Positions 55,399-62,700 of a stretch of 64,000 nucleotides of DNA are shown here, piece after piece. Origin of the DNA: Planctomycetaceae bacterium (lineage in GTDB: Bacteria; Planctomycetota; Planctomycetia; Pirellulales; Lacipirellulaceae); the NCBI GenBank assembly GCA_002702655.1, contig PABB01000017.1, positions 62,001-126,000 of the forward strand, in the 5' to 3' direction. Every line of letters starts with the position of its first letter. Position 1 is the stretch's first letter. The translations under genes and the position numbers were made by a program. Below the pieces are notes generated by a model that saw only the letters and a list, made by a program, of their open reading frames with translations, did not search any database and was not told the origin of the DNA.

Positions 55399-56727
55399 TC
55401 AGTCGCCGCGAAGCTTCAGGCCGTGGGTGGTCAGCTTCTCCCGAACTTCGTTCAGGCTGGTCACGCCGAAGTTCTTGCATTCCAGCAGGTCGTCGCCCGT
55501 GCGGCGGAGCAACTCGCCAATGGTGGTCAGCCCCAGGCGGACCATGCACTTGCGGGCCCGGACCGAAAGGTTCAAGTCTGCAATCGGACGATCGAGCAGC
55601 GCCCGCTCGTCGTCGCTCATCGACGTGTCTTCGTAGACCGGCTCTTCCTTCCACTTGTTCTGAGCGAACTGGCCCAGTTCCAGACCCTTGGAAGAGAGCA
55701 TCTCGCGGATTTCCACGAGCGAGGTTTCGCCGAAATTCTTGCTGGAGAGCAGCTCCTGCTCGGTGGTTTCGGTCAGGTCGCCCAGCGTCATGATGCCCAT
55801 TTTCTGCAGGCAATTGCGGCTGCGCACCGACAACTCAAAGTCGGTCACGGGCACGCTGAGGATCTGCGCCAGCCGATCCTGACGGCGACGAGCTTCCTCG
55901 TCGTAGAACATGTCGCGCGAAGCGTCGGCGTCCTTGAAGAACAGCCGAGCCCGCGGGTGCGACGGGTGGGAATCCAGAATGCGGCTGTAGCACTGCTTGG
56001 CCCGCTCGAACTGCTGCATGTCCTCGTACAACACGCCCAAGTTCAGCAGCGTGCCGACGTGCGTCGGGAACTGCTTGGCGGCGCGGGAGTAAAGCTCCAC
56101 CGCCTGGGTGTCGTTGCCGTGACGATCGTTTTCCAGGGCCAGGCCGAACAGGGCGCCGGCGTGGCCGCCGTCGGCTTCGACGGCACGCTCCAGCAGGGCA
56201 ATCACCTCGCTGCGGCTGCCGCCCAGGGCGGAAACGGTGGCCGATCGTTGATAGAGGTACTCGGCCGTCTGCTCAACCGCTCCCGACAGATCGTCGAGCG
56301 TTTGCAGTGCGGTCTGCGGGTCGCCGTTATAGCGCTGGGCCTCGGCCACGGCCAGCGAAATGTCGTCGCGGTTGTAGCCGGCCTTTTGGGCCGATTCGTA
56401 CGCCGTCAGGGCCTCGGCATACTTGTCGAGCGACAGCAGGCTCTTACCCAGGTAGTAGTGGGTGAGCGCACCTCCGTCGGCGTTTTTGAGCGTCGCGACC
56501 GCATCGCTGTAGCGGCCCAGCAGGTACTGGCAGACGCCCAACCGGGCCGACGCGGCGGGAGAGCGGCCGGTCTGCTGCTCCAGATCGTTGACCGCTTCGC
56601 GGAGCACGCGGAGGTTGCCCGGGTCGGCCGCCAGGGCGCCGCGGAGTTGCGAGATTTCGTTGGGGCCAAAGGTGGAGTTGGAGACGACGATCTGCTTCAG
56701 GTCGATTTCGTCAGCAGCCTGCAACAT
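55399..56727 (-). CDS. TPR protein with two RNA-polymerase alpha-CTD-like domains
   Basis: A 442-aa protein from the ATG at 56727. Residues about 25-260 form TPR repeats (LGVCQYLLGRYSDAVATLKN, YYLGKSLLSLDKYAEALTAY, LLNLGVLYEDMQQFERAKQC). The C-terminal region has two alpha-CTD copies, each with a helix-hairpin-helix: LSVRSRNCLQKMGIMTLGDL with SSKNFGETSLVEIREML, and LSVRARKCMVRLGLTTIGEL with ECKNFGVTSLNEVREKL. The alpha-CTD binds UP-element DNA and activators. The full-length polymerase alpha N-terminal domain is absent. It may compete with or extend RNA polymerase contacts; that role is inferred. It precedes tgt on the same strand. Confidence 0.92.
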   Translation of the reverse strand: MLQAADEIDLKQIVVSNSTFGPNEISQLRGALAADPGNLRVLREAVNDLEQQTGRSPAASARLGVCQYLLGRYSDAVATLKNADGGALTHYYLGKSLLSLDKYAEALTAYESAQKAGYNRDDISLAVAEAQRYNGDPQTALQTLDDLSGAVEQTAEYLYQRSATVSALGGSRSEVIALLERAVEADGGHAGALFGLALENDRHGNDTQAVELYSRAAKQFPTHVGTLLNLGVLYEDMQQFERAKQCYSRILDSHPSHPRARLFFKDADASRDMFYDEEARRRQDRLAQILSVPVTDFELSVRSRNCLQKMGIMTLGDLTETTEQELLSSKNFGETSLVEIREMLSSKGLELGQFAQNKWKEEPVYEDTSMSDDERALLDRPIADLNLSVRARKCMVRLGLTTIGELLRRTGDDLLECKNFGVTSLNEVREKLTTHGLKLRGD

Positions 56728-56859
56728 CGGTGGCCTTTCGGGAGACGCGGGTGGCGCGGCGAGCGGTTGGGCGATGGCAAATTCGCCGTCACAAAGGCAG
56801 CGGGCTGGGCGCCCGCCGCTCGCCGGATGATGGTGTGTGACGCGGCGCAAAGCCGCGAG

Positions 56860-56933
56860 AGCCAGCGGTCGGAGTCGAACCGACAACCCCCGCATTACGA
56901 ATGCGGTGCTCTGCCAATTGAAGCTACGCTGGC
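56860..56933 (-). tRNA. tRNA-Thr (anticodon CGU)
   Basis: A full cloverleaf on the minus strand: acceptor GCCAGCG/CGCTGGC, D arm with TTGG, anticodon stem CCGCA/TGCGG with loop TTCGTAA (anticodon CGT), a short variable loop, T arm GTCGG-TTCGACT-CCGAC and discriminator T. The CCA end is not encoded. The anticodon reads ACG (Thr). Confidence 0.95.
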
Positions 56934-57163
56934 GACGGACATCGCGGGGCGTTAAGGCCCCGCGGTAGGGTCAAGCTCAGTAGGATACCGCAGGACTGCC
57001 AGAGCGGCAATGGCTGGAAAAATAGGGGAGATGCCGACCTGGGACCGGGGCGACGCGTGCGGATCGCATCTCGCAGCGCGCCAATCGGGGTACGTAGGGC
57101 GCCCTGCAACGTCGGATCGCCGCCCCATCCGCCGGCGGGCGGGGCAGAGGGGCTCGCTGCCGC

Positions 57164-60160
57164 TCACTCGCGGTTGCGATTGCCCCGCTGATTGCCTTGG
57201 TTGCCTTTGTCGTCGCCGCCGCCCTCGCCGCCGCTCTGCTTTTGGCCCGTCTGTCCCGGCGGCTTGCCGCCCGGCCACGGCTGCGACAGGGCTTGAGCCA
57301 GCGCGGCCTTCAGGGCGGTCGAACTCACGGGCGCCTGCACTTCGCAGACCTCAACGGTCGTGTTCGGCTTGGCCCGTTCGTCCAGTTGCGTGACGATCGC
57401 GCGGATGCTCTCCCACACCTGCTCCTCGGCCGAAATGATCAGCGTGTTGGAAATCTCGTCGACGCCGATCGACAGCTCGCCCTCGAACTTCATTTTGACG
57501 GGCGCCGACTTCTTGTCCTTGTCATCGCCGCCCCCGCCTCCGTAAAAGCGATAATAGGTTTCGGTGCGCGTCGACTTCTGCCCGTCCTTGCCGCCGTTGG
57601 CGAATTCCTTGTCCTTGGAACTGAGCAGGTCGCGGTACACCTCCTTCAGGGCTTTCTCAATGTCGCGAGCGTTGGAGTAGACGATTGGGATCGCTTCGGT
57701 ACGCCGCGAGGCGACGGCGTCCTCGCCGACCGGGCGATCGTAGATCTCGATCAGTTCCTCGATGATCGCCATCTGCGAGCGGCTGGCGCCCTGCACCAGG
57801 ATCGTGTTGGTCGCCGGATCCCAAATAAATCGCAGCGGCCGCCGCCGTCCGAGCGTCATGGGGCCCGAGTCTTTGTCGCGCGTGCCGGCGTAGTCGCCCC
57901 AGTAGTCGTAGACCGTTTCCTTCTGTCCCTTGAGTTCTTCCTCGAAATAATCTTTGAGGTTCAAGTAGACGTCAAACGCGTCGACGTTGGTGATATCGAA
58001 GACCTTGAAGTCAGCTTGCGGGGGCTCCAACTCCAGCAGCAGGTCTTCCAATTGGTCGAGGGCCGCCACGTCTTCGCTACTGAGCACCAGCCGGCCGTCG
58101 GGCGTGACGGTGACGCGGATCGGCGCAGGCGCTTCACTCGATTCGCCCTCGCTCGTCGCGGTCTCGCCATCGGCGGCGGGTTGCTGCTGGCCCTCGGCAA
58201 GTTGCACGAACTGGGCAGGCGTCAGTCGGCCTGCCAGCGGAATGAAGCGGTCGACGCTGTGCGTCAGGCGGTCCCGTTGTTCGTCGGCCGCGGGCGCGTC
58301 GTCTTTGGGCGGCTGGTCAGTTTTGTCGTCGTCCTCGGCAGGCGGCGGGCCGTTAATAATCAGCGGGTTCTTGCCGCCCCACGAACGCTGCAGACGTTCC
58401 AACAGGCGGGCGGTCGCCTCCGGGTCGCCGGCTTCCATCACGCGCAGACGATTGCCGCCGGCTCCGGGGAGCGACACGACCCCCAGCGTGGTGAGCAGAC
58501 TCATCACCTCGTCGTACTCGGCGGGCGTGGCCCAAAGCAGCAAGCGGTTGTGTTCCAGGTCCGCCTGAATGCGAAAGTCGCCGTCGTCGCTTGAATCCTC
58601 CTCGTCCATGCCGTAGGGCCAGCCGTATCGATAGCGGTTACGCCGGTTGTTGTCGTCCTCGTTCTGCTTTTCGCCCACCATCAAGGCGTGGATCGTGCCG
58701 GCGACCTGATCCGCCGACGAACGGCGACTCAGCGGAATGACCTTCAGGCCGCGGCCGCTGCCGTCGAGTTTGTCGATCATGGCCTGAATCGTGGCGTGAT
58801 CGGCCGGCGTGGCGTAGGCGAAGATCGTCTTGGACTTCTTGTCGGTTTGCAGTTGGGTGAGCGGCGCCAAACTGCCCATGTCCTGCAGCGCCGTCACGAT
58901 GACATCGGGACTGACGGACGACGTCCGGTACTTTCGCATCTGCTGCGCCGAGCTGTCAGCGACAACAGCGCCGCCGCCGGGCGTGTCGAGCAAGTTAATC
59001 GTGCGTTCAATCGTGGGCAGCACCTCCGGCGGGGCGTTGACCAGCAGCACATTGCGCCGCTTGTCGACGGCGAGGTTCACCGGCGGCCCTTCCTCCTTGA
59101 TCATGCTCGAGATGTCTGTCTTCTGCCGCTGCTGCATCTGCATCAGCATTTGCATCCGCATCTGCTCGATTTGCAGTTCTTGCGGGCTCTTACGCGAGGC
59201 AGGGTCCTTGCCCAGCACGATCAGCACCTGGTCGGCAATCCACTCGGCACGCTGATATTTGATGGGGAATTCCGTGGGGCGCACGTCCGACTTGATCGCC
59301 ATCTGCTCGGCGTAAATCAGGTCGCGTACGTCGCGCAAGTTGACCACCGCGTCGATCACCAACAATTGTTTGGAGGCCAGCAGCGGCGTGACCTTGGAAT
59401 TCGGGCTCAACAGAATCTTGACGTCTTCTTTGGCCTGCTCCGGCTCCATGGTCTCCGGCAGCGGGAAGCGGACCCGGACGAATTCGTAGGGGCGGTGCGA
59501 CTCCAGGTCGTCGGGTTCGACTTGCGGCACGAGGCTCGGATCGAGCTTGTCAATCTTGGTCGCTGTGAGCACCTCGCCCCGCATGATCAGCGTGTAACCC
59601 CGCGCCAGCAGATGCTGGTTGAGCAGGTCGCGCGTCTCGTCGAGCGTATACTTGCGGGTGGTCGTCAGGTTGAGATATCCCCCGGGAAGTTCCGTCCAAT
59701 CGAACGACAATTGCGCAACATCGGCGTACCACTGCAACACCTCCTTCCACGGTTGCCCCTGGAAGCTGAACTGGATCATGCCCTGATCGTCGAGAGCGGC
59801 CTTCAGCTCCTCGGGATCGGGTTTCTCTTCCGGCTTGTCGGGGCGTTTGACGGTGTCGGCTTCGCCCCTGCTGTTGCCGTCGGGTTTCGACTCGCCCTCG
59901 TCCTTGGGCTTGTCATCATTCGGCTTGTCGTCAGGCTTGGCGTCGCCGGACGGAGGGCCGCCGCGGCGCTTCATGATCTCCTCGGCCATCCGTTTGGCCG
60001 CCTCAGGATCGGTCTTGGCCAACTCCTGGATTTGCTGCATCTGCTCCGCCGTCATGCCCGGCGGCTGGGCGGACGCGGTCTGCGTCGCCGTCACCAAGAA
60101 CGTGACCAGGGAGAGGCCCAAAAAAGTCAGCAGAGAGCTGGCGTGGCGGGAGGAGAACAT
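57164..60160 (-). CDS. Large exported protein with many secretin N-type domains
   Basis: About 998 aa from the ATG at 60160, with a signal peptide (SLLTFLGLSLVTFLVTATQT). A charged disordered region (about 35-115) is followed by repeated NolW/secretin-N-like modules (WKEVLQWYADVAQLSFDWTE, FVRVRFPLPETMEPEQAKED, KTIFAYATPADHATIQAMID, FKVFDITNVDAFDVYLNLKD, TEAIPIVYSNARDIEKALKE). It ends with Gly/Gln/Asn-rich sequence. No secretin pore domain is present. It may form a periplasmic ring or scaffold that works with a separate pore such as the 38698 protein; that is my inference. A good promoter (60282-60310) precedes it. Confidence 0.82.
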   Translation of the reverse strand: MFSSRHASSLLTFLGLSLVTFLVTATQTASAQPPGMTAEQMQQIQELAKTDPEAAKRMAEEIMKRRGGPPSGDAKPDDKPNDDKPKDEGESKPDGNSRGEADTVKRPDKPEEKPDPEELKAALDDQGMIQFSFQGQPWKEVLQWYADVAQLSFDWTELPGGYLNLTTTRKYTLDETRDLLNQHLLARGYTLIMRGEVLTATKIDKLDPSLVPQVEPDDLESHRPYEFVRVRFPLPETMEPEQAKEDVKILLSPNSKVTPLLASKQLLVIDAVVNLRDVRDLIYAEQMAIKSDVRPTEFPIKYQRAEWIADQVLIVLGKDPASRKSPQELQIEQMRMQMLMQMQQRQKTDISSMIKEEGPPVNLAVDKRRNVLLVNAPPEVLPTIERTINLLDTPGGGAVVADSSAQQMRKYRTSSVSPDVIVTALQDMGSLAPLTQLQTDKKSKTIFAYATPADHATIQAMIDKLDGSGRGLKVIPLSRRSSADQVAGTIHALMVGEKQNEDDNNRRNRYRYGWPYGMDEEDSSDDGDFRIQADLEHNRLLLWATPAEYDEVMSLLTTLGVVSLPGAGGNRLRVMEAGDPEATARLLERLQRSWGGKNPLIINGPPPAEDDDKTDQPPKDDAPAADEQRDRLTHSVDRFIPLAGRLTPAQFVQLAEGQQQPAADGETATSEGESSEAPAPIRVTVTPDGRLVLSSEDVAALDQLEDLLLELEPPQADFKVFDITNVDAFDVYLNLKDYFEEELKGQKETVYDYWGDYAGTRDKDSGPMTLGRRRPLRFIWDPATNTILVQGASRSQMAIIEELIEIYDRPVGEDAVASRRTEAIPIVYSNARDIEKALKEVYRDLLSSKDKEFANGGKDGQKSTRTETYYRFYGGGGGDDKDKKSAPVKMKFEGELSIGVDEISNTLIISAEEQVWESIRAIVTQLDERAKPNTTVEVCEVQAPVSSTALKAALAQALSQPWPGGKPPGQTGQKQSGGEGGGDDKGNQGNQRGNRNRE

Positions 60161-60281
60161 CCTGAATGCAACTTTCGTTTTGCCTGGTTCTGTTTCCGAG
60201 TGCGGGAAGCCTGCAAATGCTCCATGCCGCACGCGAGCGCACCTCTGACGGACCGCTTCCGGGGCGGCTGCGCTCACCAAT

Positions 60282-60310
60282 ATTGTAAACGAACCAGCCA
60301 GCCGGGCCAA
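60282..60310 (-). promoter_or_regulatory. Promoter of the secretin-N protein
   Basis: On the minus strand: -35 TTGGCC (60310-60305), spacer of exactly 17 bases, -10 TACAAT (60287-60282). It is placed about 120 bases before the ATG at 60160, which argues against the longer reading from 60418. Confidence 0.6.
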
Positions 60311-60404
60311 AGCAGGCCGGCGTCCCCAGCCATCTGCCGACGCGGAAACCGTGATCCGGCATACGAAACGGCCGGCGAGTCGGGGTTTGCCGGCGTTTTT
60401 TTGG

Positions 60405-61403
60405 CTAGAGAGCGGCAATCACCGCGTCGGTGAATTCGTCGGTCGACGCGCCCCCGCCCAGGTCGCCGGTGACCGTTTCGCCCTTGCTGATCACGCTGCC
60501 GACGGCCGCTTCGACGCGATCGGCGGTCTCTTTCTCGCCGAGGTAACGCAACATGATGACGCCGCTGAGGATCAACGCCGTCGGATTGGCCAAGCCGCGG
60601 CCGGCGATATCGGGCGCTGTGCCGTGCACCGCCTCGAACACCGCGATCCCGTCGCCCACGTTCGCACTGGGGGTGACGCCCAAGCCGCCGACCAAGCCGC
60701 TGCACAGGTCCGACAGAATGTCCCCGAACAGATTCTCCATGACCAGCACGTCGAACGCATGCGGATCGCTGACCAGCTTCATGGCCGCGGCGTCGACGAT
60801 GCAGTCGTCGAACTCGATATCGGAAAACTCCTCGGCCACCTTGCGGCAGCAGTCGAGGAACAGCCCGTCGCTGAGCTTGAGGATGTTGGCTTTGTGAATG
60901 CAGGTCACGCGCTGGCGATCCTGGCGGCGCGCCGTCTCGAACGCGAACCGCGCGATCCGCTCCGAGGCTTTGCGGGTGATGATGCGCAGGCTCTCGACCA
61001 CGCCTTCGACGACTTCATGTTCCAGTCCGCTGTAAAGTCCTTCGGTGTTCTCGCGGATCACGATCAGGTCGACGTCGTCGTAGCGCGTCTTGATGCCCGG
61101 CAGCGAGCGAGCCGGACGGTAGTTGGCATAGAGTTTGGACTTTTGCCGCAGCGCCACGTTGACGCTGCGGAAGCCGCCTCCCTTGGCCGTGGCGGTCGGG
61201 CCTTTGAGAGTTGCGTCCACCTCCGCGACTTGGGCGAGCGTAGCCGGGGGGAGCGGATCGCCGAGTTGCTCGAACGCCGATTGGCCGGCGGGCAATTCCG
61301 TCCACGTCAACTCGAGCCCCGTGGCATCCAGCACGCGTCGGGCGGCGGCGGCGACTTCGGGACCTATCCCGTCGCCGGGAATCAGGGCGAGATTGTACGA
61401 CAC
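60405..61403 (-). CDS. Isocitrate/isopropylmalate dehydrogenase family enzyme (NAD-type)
   Basis: A 332-aa beta-decarboxylating dehydrogenase. The N-terminus is YNLALIPGDGIGPEVAAAAR; substrate-binding RENTEGLYSG and catalytic/metal residues in CIHKANILKLSDGLFLD and DVLVMENLFGDILSDLCSGL are present, with HGTAPDIAGRGLANPTAL near the end. The short length and the Asp-containing block after the beta-sheet favour NAD use, as in NAD-dependent isocitrate or homoisocitrate dehydrogenases. I cannot separate those substrates by eye. It lies 245 bases upstream of the secretin-N gene's ATG; the intervening promoter makes separate control likely. Confidence 0.88.
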   Translation of the reverse strand: MSYNLALIPGDGIGPEVAAAARRVLDATGLELTWTELPAGQSAFEQLGDPLPPATLAQVAEVDATLKGPTATAKGGGFRSVNVALRQKSKLYANYRPARSLPGIKTRYDDVDLIVIRENTEGLYSGLEHEVVEGVVESLRIITRKASERIARFAFETARRQDRQRVTCIHKANILKLSDGLFLDCCRKVAEEFSDIEFDDCIVDAAAMKLVSDPHAFDVLVMENLFGDILSDLCSGLVGGLGVTPSANVGDGIAVFEAVHGTAPDIAGRGLANPTALILSGVIMLRYLGEKETADRVEAAVGSVISKGETVTGDLGGGASTDEFTDAVIAAL

Positions 61404-61520
61404 GGCGGGAACTCCAGGCGGGCAGGGGAGAGGCGGGACGGGCGGCGCTGGTCGCCGCCCGTTGGCGTCGCCGGCAACGACGATCTACGTCGGTGCGGTT
61501 AACTGGCAGGCGATTGCCGG

Positions 61521-61955
61521 CTAATCCTCCCGCGCGTCGGGGGGCACCGTCAACGCCGACGCCCCGCCGGCGGTGACGGAAATCGCCAAGAAACCGTCGC
61601 GCGGCGGCGCGGCGAACACGGGCTCAAGGTACGGAAACACCTGCGGGATTTCGCGTTTCGCTTCGGCAAAGCTCACCGCGCGGGACAGCGTGGTGGTTTC
61701 GTCGCCGCTGGTGCGGTCCTGCTGTTGTTCGGCAATCGCCGCATCAACCTCATCGTCGCCGGCCCACGCCCGGGCGATCTGGCCGCCAATGCCGTCCTCG
61801 CAGTCGACCACCACGACGACCGGCTGCTTGACGCCGCGGCGGATTGCGTCGTCGTACTCGGCAAACACCTGCGGCAGGCACGTTTCCAGCAGAGCCTGCT
61901 GGGCCTCCAGGGCGGTTTCTAGGTCGGGGTCGGCAGGCGGATCAGCATTGTTCAT
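61521..61955 (-). CDS. Small conserved-looking protein of unknown function
   Basis: A 144-aa protein from the ATG at 61955, removing an upstream extension that crosses REP copy C. It is acidic, with ETALEAQQALLETCLPQVFA and KQPVVVVVDCEDGIGGQIAR, and FAEAKREIPQVFPYLEPVFA near the end. No signal peptide or membrane helix. It looks like a planctomycete-restricted family. The function is unknown. Confidence 0.75.
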   Translation of the reverse strand: MNNADPPADPDLETALEAQQALLETCLPQVFAEYDDAIRRGVKQPVVVVVDCEDGIGGQIARAWAGDDEVDAAIAEQQQDRTSGDETTTLSRAVSFAEAKREIPQVFPYLEPVFAAPPRDGFLAISVTAGGASALTVPPDARED

Positions 61956-62003
61956 GGCTGCTGAGTATCCGTCGCGGAGAGGAAAGAATCCAGGGGCGTC
62001 AAC

Positions 62004-62082
62004 CGCGTGCCACGGCTCTGCGAGCCGTGTGATCCAGAGAATTGCCTGCCAATTCGCACGGCTCCAAGAGCCCTGGCACGCT
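62004..62082. repeat. REP-like palindromic element, copy C
   Basis: Unit one (62004-62030) GCGTGCCACGGCTCtgcGAGCCGTG matches copies A and B closely; unit two (62056-62082) CACGGCTCcaaGAGCCcTGGCACGC has one change. It sits just upstream of the start of the 61521 gene and near a terminator. Confidence 0.8.
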
Positions 62083-62111
62083 TGGTGCGATCGTCGATTC
62101 TGGCGATGCGC

Positions 62112-62151
62112 AAAAAAAGCAGCCCGACCGTCGCTGGGACAGTCGGGCTGC
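62112..62151 (-). terminator. Rho-independent terminator on the minus strand
   Basis: A 10-bp stem, GCAGCCCGAC with GTCGGGCTGC (62142-62151 and 62119-62128), followed on the minus strand by seven T (62118-62112). No annotated minus-strand gene lies immediately upstream, so it ends an RNA from the 62.1-62.4 kb locus. Confidence 0.88.
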
Positions 62152-62700
62152 CGTTGGTTGCTTTGAGAGCAGGCCGCGTCGTTAGTGCGGTCGTCCGTCG
62201 GACGCCGCCCGGTCGCCGCAGCGGGCACTCAGAAGCAGGTGGTGACGCGCGCCGTCAGGCGCCCGCCGGCACTCAACGGATTGCGCCACCTTTCTGGCGT
62301 ATCTCACTAGGGTTCAACGGACCACCTCCTTCCAAACGGGTTTCAGGCGGCTGGTGCGTCACTGCCAGGGACGCGGAGCCAGCGGCCAGGGATGCCCGTC
62401 GTGCTGCGTGCGGCACGACCTTGTAGCTGCATTATAATCACGGGTCGCGAAAAGCGAGCAAGACGAATCTGGCGATTTTCTTGCTGCACGCTTTTTCGCG
62501 GAAAACTCCGCAATTGTCCCAGAGACACGTCAGCGGGGCGTCGGGTTCGCGGTGTCGTGCTGTTGATGAATTGGAAGAAAAGTCCACCGTGCGAACCCGG
62601 TGGGCGATGGGGCCGTCTCCATGGGAATTGGTCGCGTCGCCGCGACCGTCAACAGCGACGATCTCTCTGACCACCAACCTCTCCACGTCGATCACTCCCC
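62152..62700. other. Region before rtcB with the small-RNA locus
   Basis: About 550 bases with no recognised large gene. It contains the small-RNA candidate on the minus strand and must contain the rtcB promoter on the plus strand. Confidence 0.5.
62273..62317 (-). CDS. Possible 14-aa leader peptide
   Basis: TTG at 62317 with a near-ideal Shine-Dalgarno (AAGGAGG, 7 bases spacing). The frame reads MNPSEIRQKGGAIR and stops at 62273. It is too short to be judged by conservation without homologues. Strong SDs are rare in this window. Confidence 0.35.
   Translation of the reverse strand: MNPSEIRQKGGAIR

Larger units (their letters stand above)
62112..62425 (-). ncRNA. Possible small RNA with SD-containing mini-ORF
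   Basis: On the minus strand a -10-like TATAAT (62436-62431) is followed about 310 bases later by a strong terminator. Inside is AAGGAGG (62331-62325), 7 bases before a TTG at 62317 that opens a 14-codon frame. The anti-SD copy ACCACCT (62243-62237) can pair with AGGTGGT at the SD. The layout suggests a translated small RNA or a regulatory leader. The TATAAT is near-palindromic, so the promoter could also work on the plus strand. Confidence 0.45.

Noticed and set aside
55366-56955. 529-codon plus-strand frame over the TPR-alphaCTD gene
   Set aside because: Antisense shadow; the minus-strand protein has clear repeats and two alpha-CTD domains.
58688-60433. 581-codon plus-strand frame over the secretin-N gene
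   Set aside because: Shadow of a real minus-strand gene with a signal peptide and promoter.
62281-62340. Plus-strand similarity to the 3' end of 16S rRNA (CCACCTCCTT)
   Set aside because: Only about 13 bases resemble it and no helix 45 precedes it. It is better explained as the complement of a strong Shine-Dalgarno on the minus strand.
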